A model generated the notes under the pieces. It saw nothing but the letters and a program-made list of their open reading frames with translations, did not search any database and was not told the DNA's origin. A stretch of DNA of 5,576 nucleotides from NCBI GenBank assembly GCA_905193995.1, contig CAJJQT010000136.1, positions 1 through 5,576 of the forward strand, in the 5' to 3' direction. Shown one piece after another: positions 4,896 through 5,576 of this stretch; position 1 is the stretch's first letter; each line of letters opens with the position of its first letter. The translations under genes and the position numbers were made by a program. This DNA is from an uncultured Porphyromonadaceae bacterium. Lineage in GTDB: Bacteria; Bacteroidota; Bacteroidia; Bacteroidales; Muribaculaceae.

Positions 4896-5576
4896 TTATT
4901 TCATAATTGCTGAACTTGCACCTGATTGTTCTCCGACTTCATTGCCGCGCTGTACTTTCTTACCGTAACCGAATGTGTAGGTTACAGACAGGTTGAGGCG
5001 ACGGTGAAAATTGTTGCCATCGACCAATCGGGTTTCCGAGTATAAAGGCGTGGATAAAGTATTTGTGGCACACAGCCAGTCGCTGAGGAAAAGATTCATC
5101 GCGCTTACCCTGATATTCCAGTTTGCCCGGCTCCATCCTGCGAGTATCTGGTAGAAATCACGGTCTTTATATATTACTCCACGGTTGCCCTGCACTGTCA
5201 GGTTTCTTGTCTGATACGATGCCTGAAAGTAGAAATTACCGAGATAATAAGTAACCGATGCGTTGCAAGTGAACGGACTACGTTTAATGTCAAATAATCC
5301 GGTCATACGATAGATTGAAATTGAGGGTGATGCCGCAAGTTGAAGATTGCCATTTAACAGTTTGTAATTAAACGACATTCCGATTTGAGTACGGTTATAG
5401 CCGCCGTCAGTTTCAAAAGTGCGAAGCAAAGCAGTCCCACCGTCGTATGGCTCGTAAACAGGCACATACAGGTTATATTCTCCGAAGTATTGGGCAAAAG
5501 CCGAAGCCGAGAATTTGTTAGACGGCATCCAGTTGTAAGACAGGTTGAATGTAACCTGTCGGGAAAGTCCGATTTC
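4896..5576 (-). CDS. TonB-dependent-receptor-type outer-membrane beta-barrel, C-terminal part
   Basis: The frame is open through the window edge; the ATG at 5528 is internal, and about 226 residues are visible. They form alternating barrel strands, for example QVTFNLSYNW, KFSASAFAQYF, TQIGMSFNYKL, CNASVTYYLGNFYFQASYQT and WNIRVSAMNLFLSDW. The last strand is RRLNLSVTYTFGYGKK, followed by the short polar tail that is usual in the Bacteroidetes outer membrane barrel family (OMP_b-brl_3 type). This normal ending is a useful contrast to the aberrant tail of the barrel at the left of the window. The gene is the upstream partner of the lipoprotein gene. No SusD-type partner is visible, so it should not be called a SusC/SusD pair. 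Substrate and N-terminal domains cannot be read from this part. Confidence 0.85.
   Translation of the reverse strand, partial: EIGLSRQVTFNLSYNWMPSNKFSASAFAQYFGEYNLYVPVYEPYDGGTALLRTFETDGGYNRTQIGMSFNYKLLNGNLQLAASPSISIYRMTGLFDIKRSPFTCNASVTYYLGNFYFQASYQTRNLTVQGNRGVIYKDRDFYQILAGWSRANWNIRVSAMNLFLSDWLCATNTLSTPLYSETRLVDGNNFHRRLNLSVTYTFGYGKKVQRGNEVGEQSGASSAIMK

Overview
The window looks like a Bacteroidales chromosome, probably a gut Muribaculaceae-type member. This rests on two outer-membrane beta-barrel receptors of the Bacteroidetes TonB-dependent type, promoters with the Bacteroidetes TAnnTTTG box, no visible Shine-Dalgarno sequences, and a lipoprotein with an Asp-rich stretch after its lipid-anchor cysteine. 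The family-level placement is an inference.

Layout. Positions 2-2059 (+) hold the 3' part of a GC-rich gene for a large outer-membrane beta-barrel protein. Its last codons appear frameshifted by one base at a G run (1905-1908), so the frame misses its probable original stop at 1981-1983 and runs into an intergenic repeat. A strong hairpin terminator (2061-2106) separates it from two convergent minus-strand genes. These are an AT-rich gene for a secreted protein with an HExxH zinc-protease motif (2126-3178) and, upstream of it, a small TfoX N-terminal-domain protein (3228-3542). The protease gene lies between two copies of a 30-bp direct repeat. Each copy covers the stop codon and 3' flank of one of these two genes, as if the protease gene had been placed behind the tfoX-like gene as a cassette.

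Positions 3543-4396 hold no convincing intact gene. They contain a possible eroded coding fragment, a tandem pair of long and short versions of the same hairpin repeat that lies at the end of the first gene, a GC-rich run of short hairpins, and a block of about 300 bases with successive perfect stems that could be a structured RNA or a dispersed repeat.

Positions 4397-5576 (-) carry the end of a second TonB-dependent-receptor-type barrel gene, followed after 16 bases by a small lipoprotein gene. These are almost certainly one operon whose promoter lies outside the window; the pair probably works at the cell surface.

No known defence system, CRISPR array, transposase, recombinase, reverse transcriptase or tRNA was found. 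The most interesting points are the repeat-bounded protease cassette, the repeat-derived C-terminal tail on the first barrel, and the hairpin-rich intergenic block.
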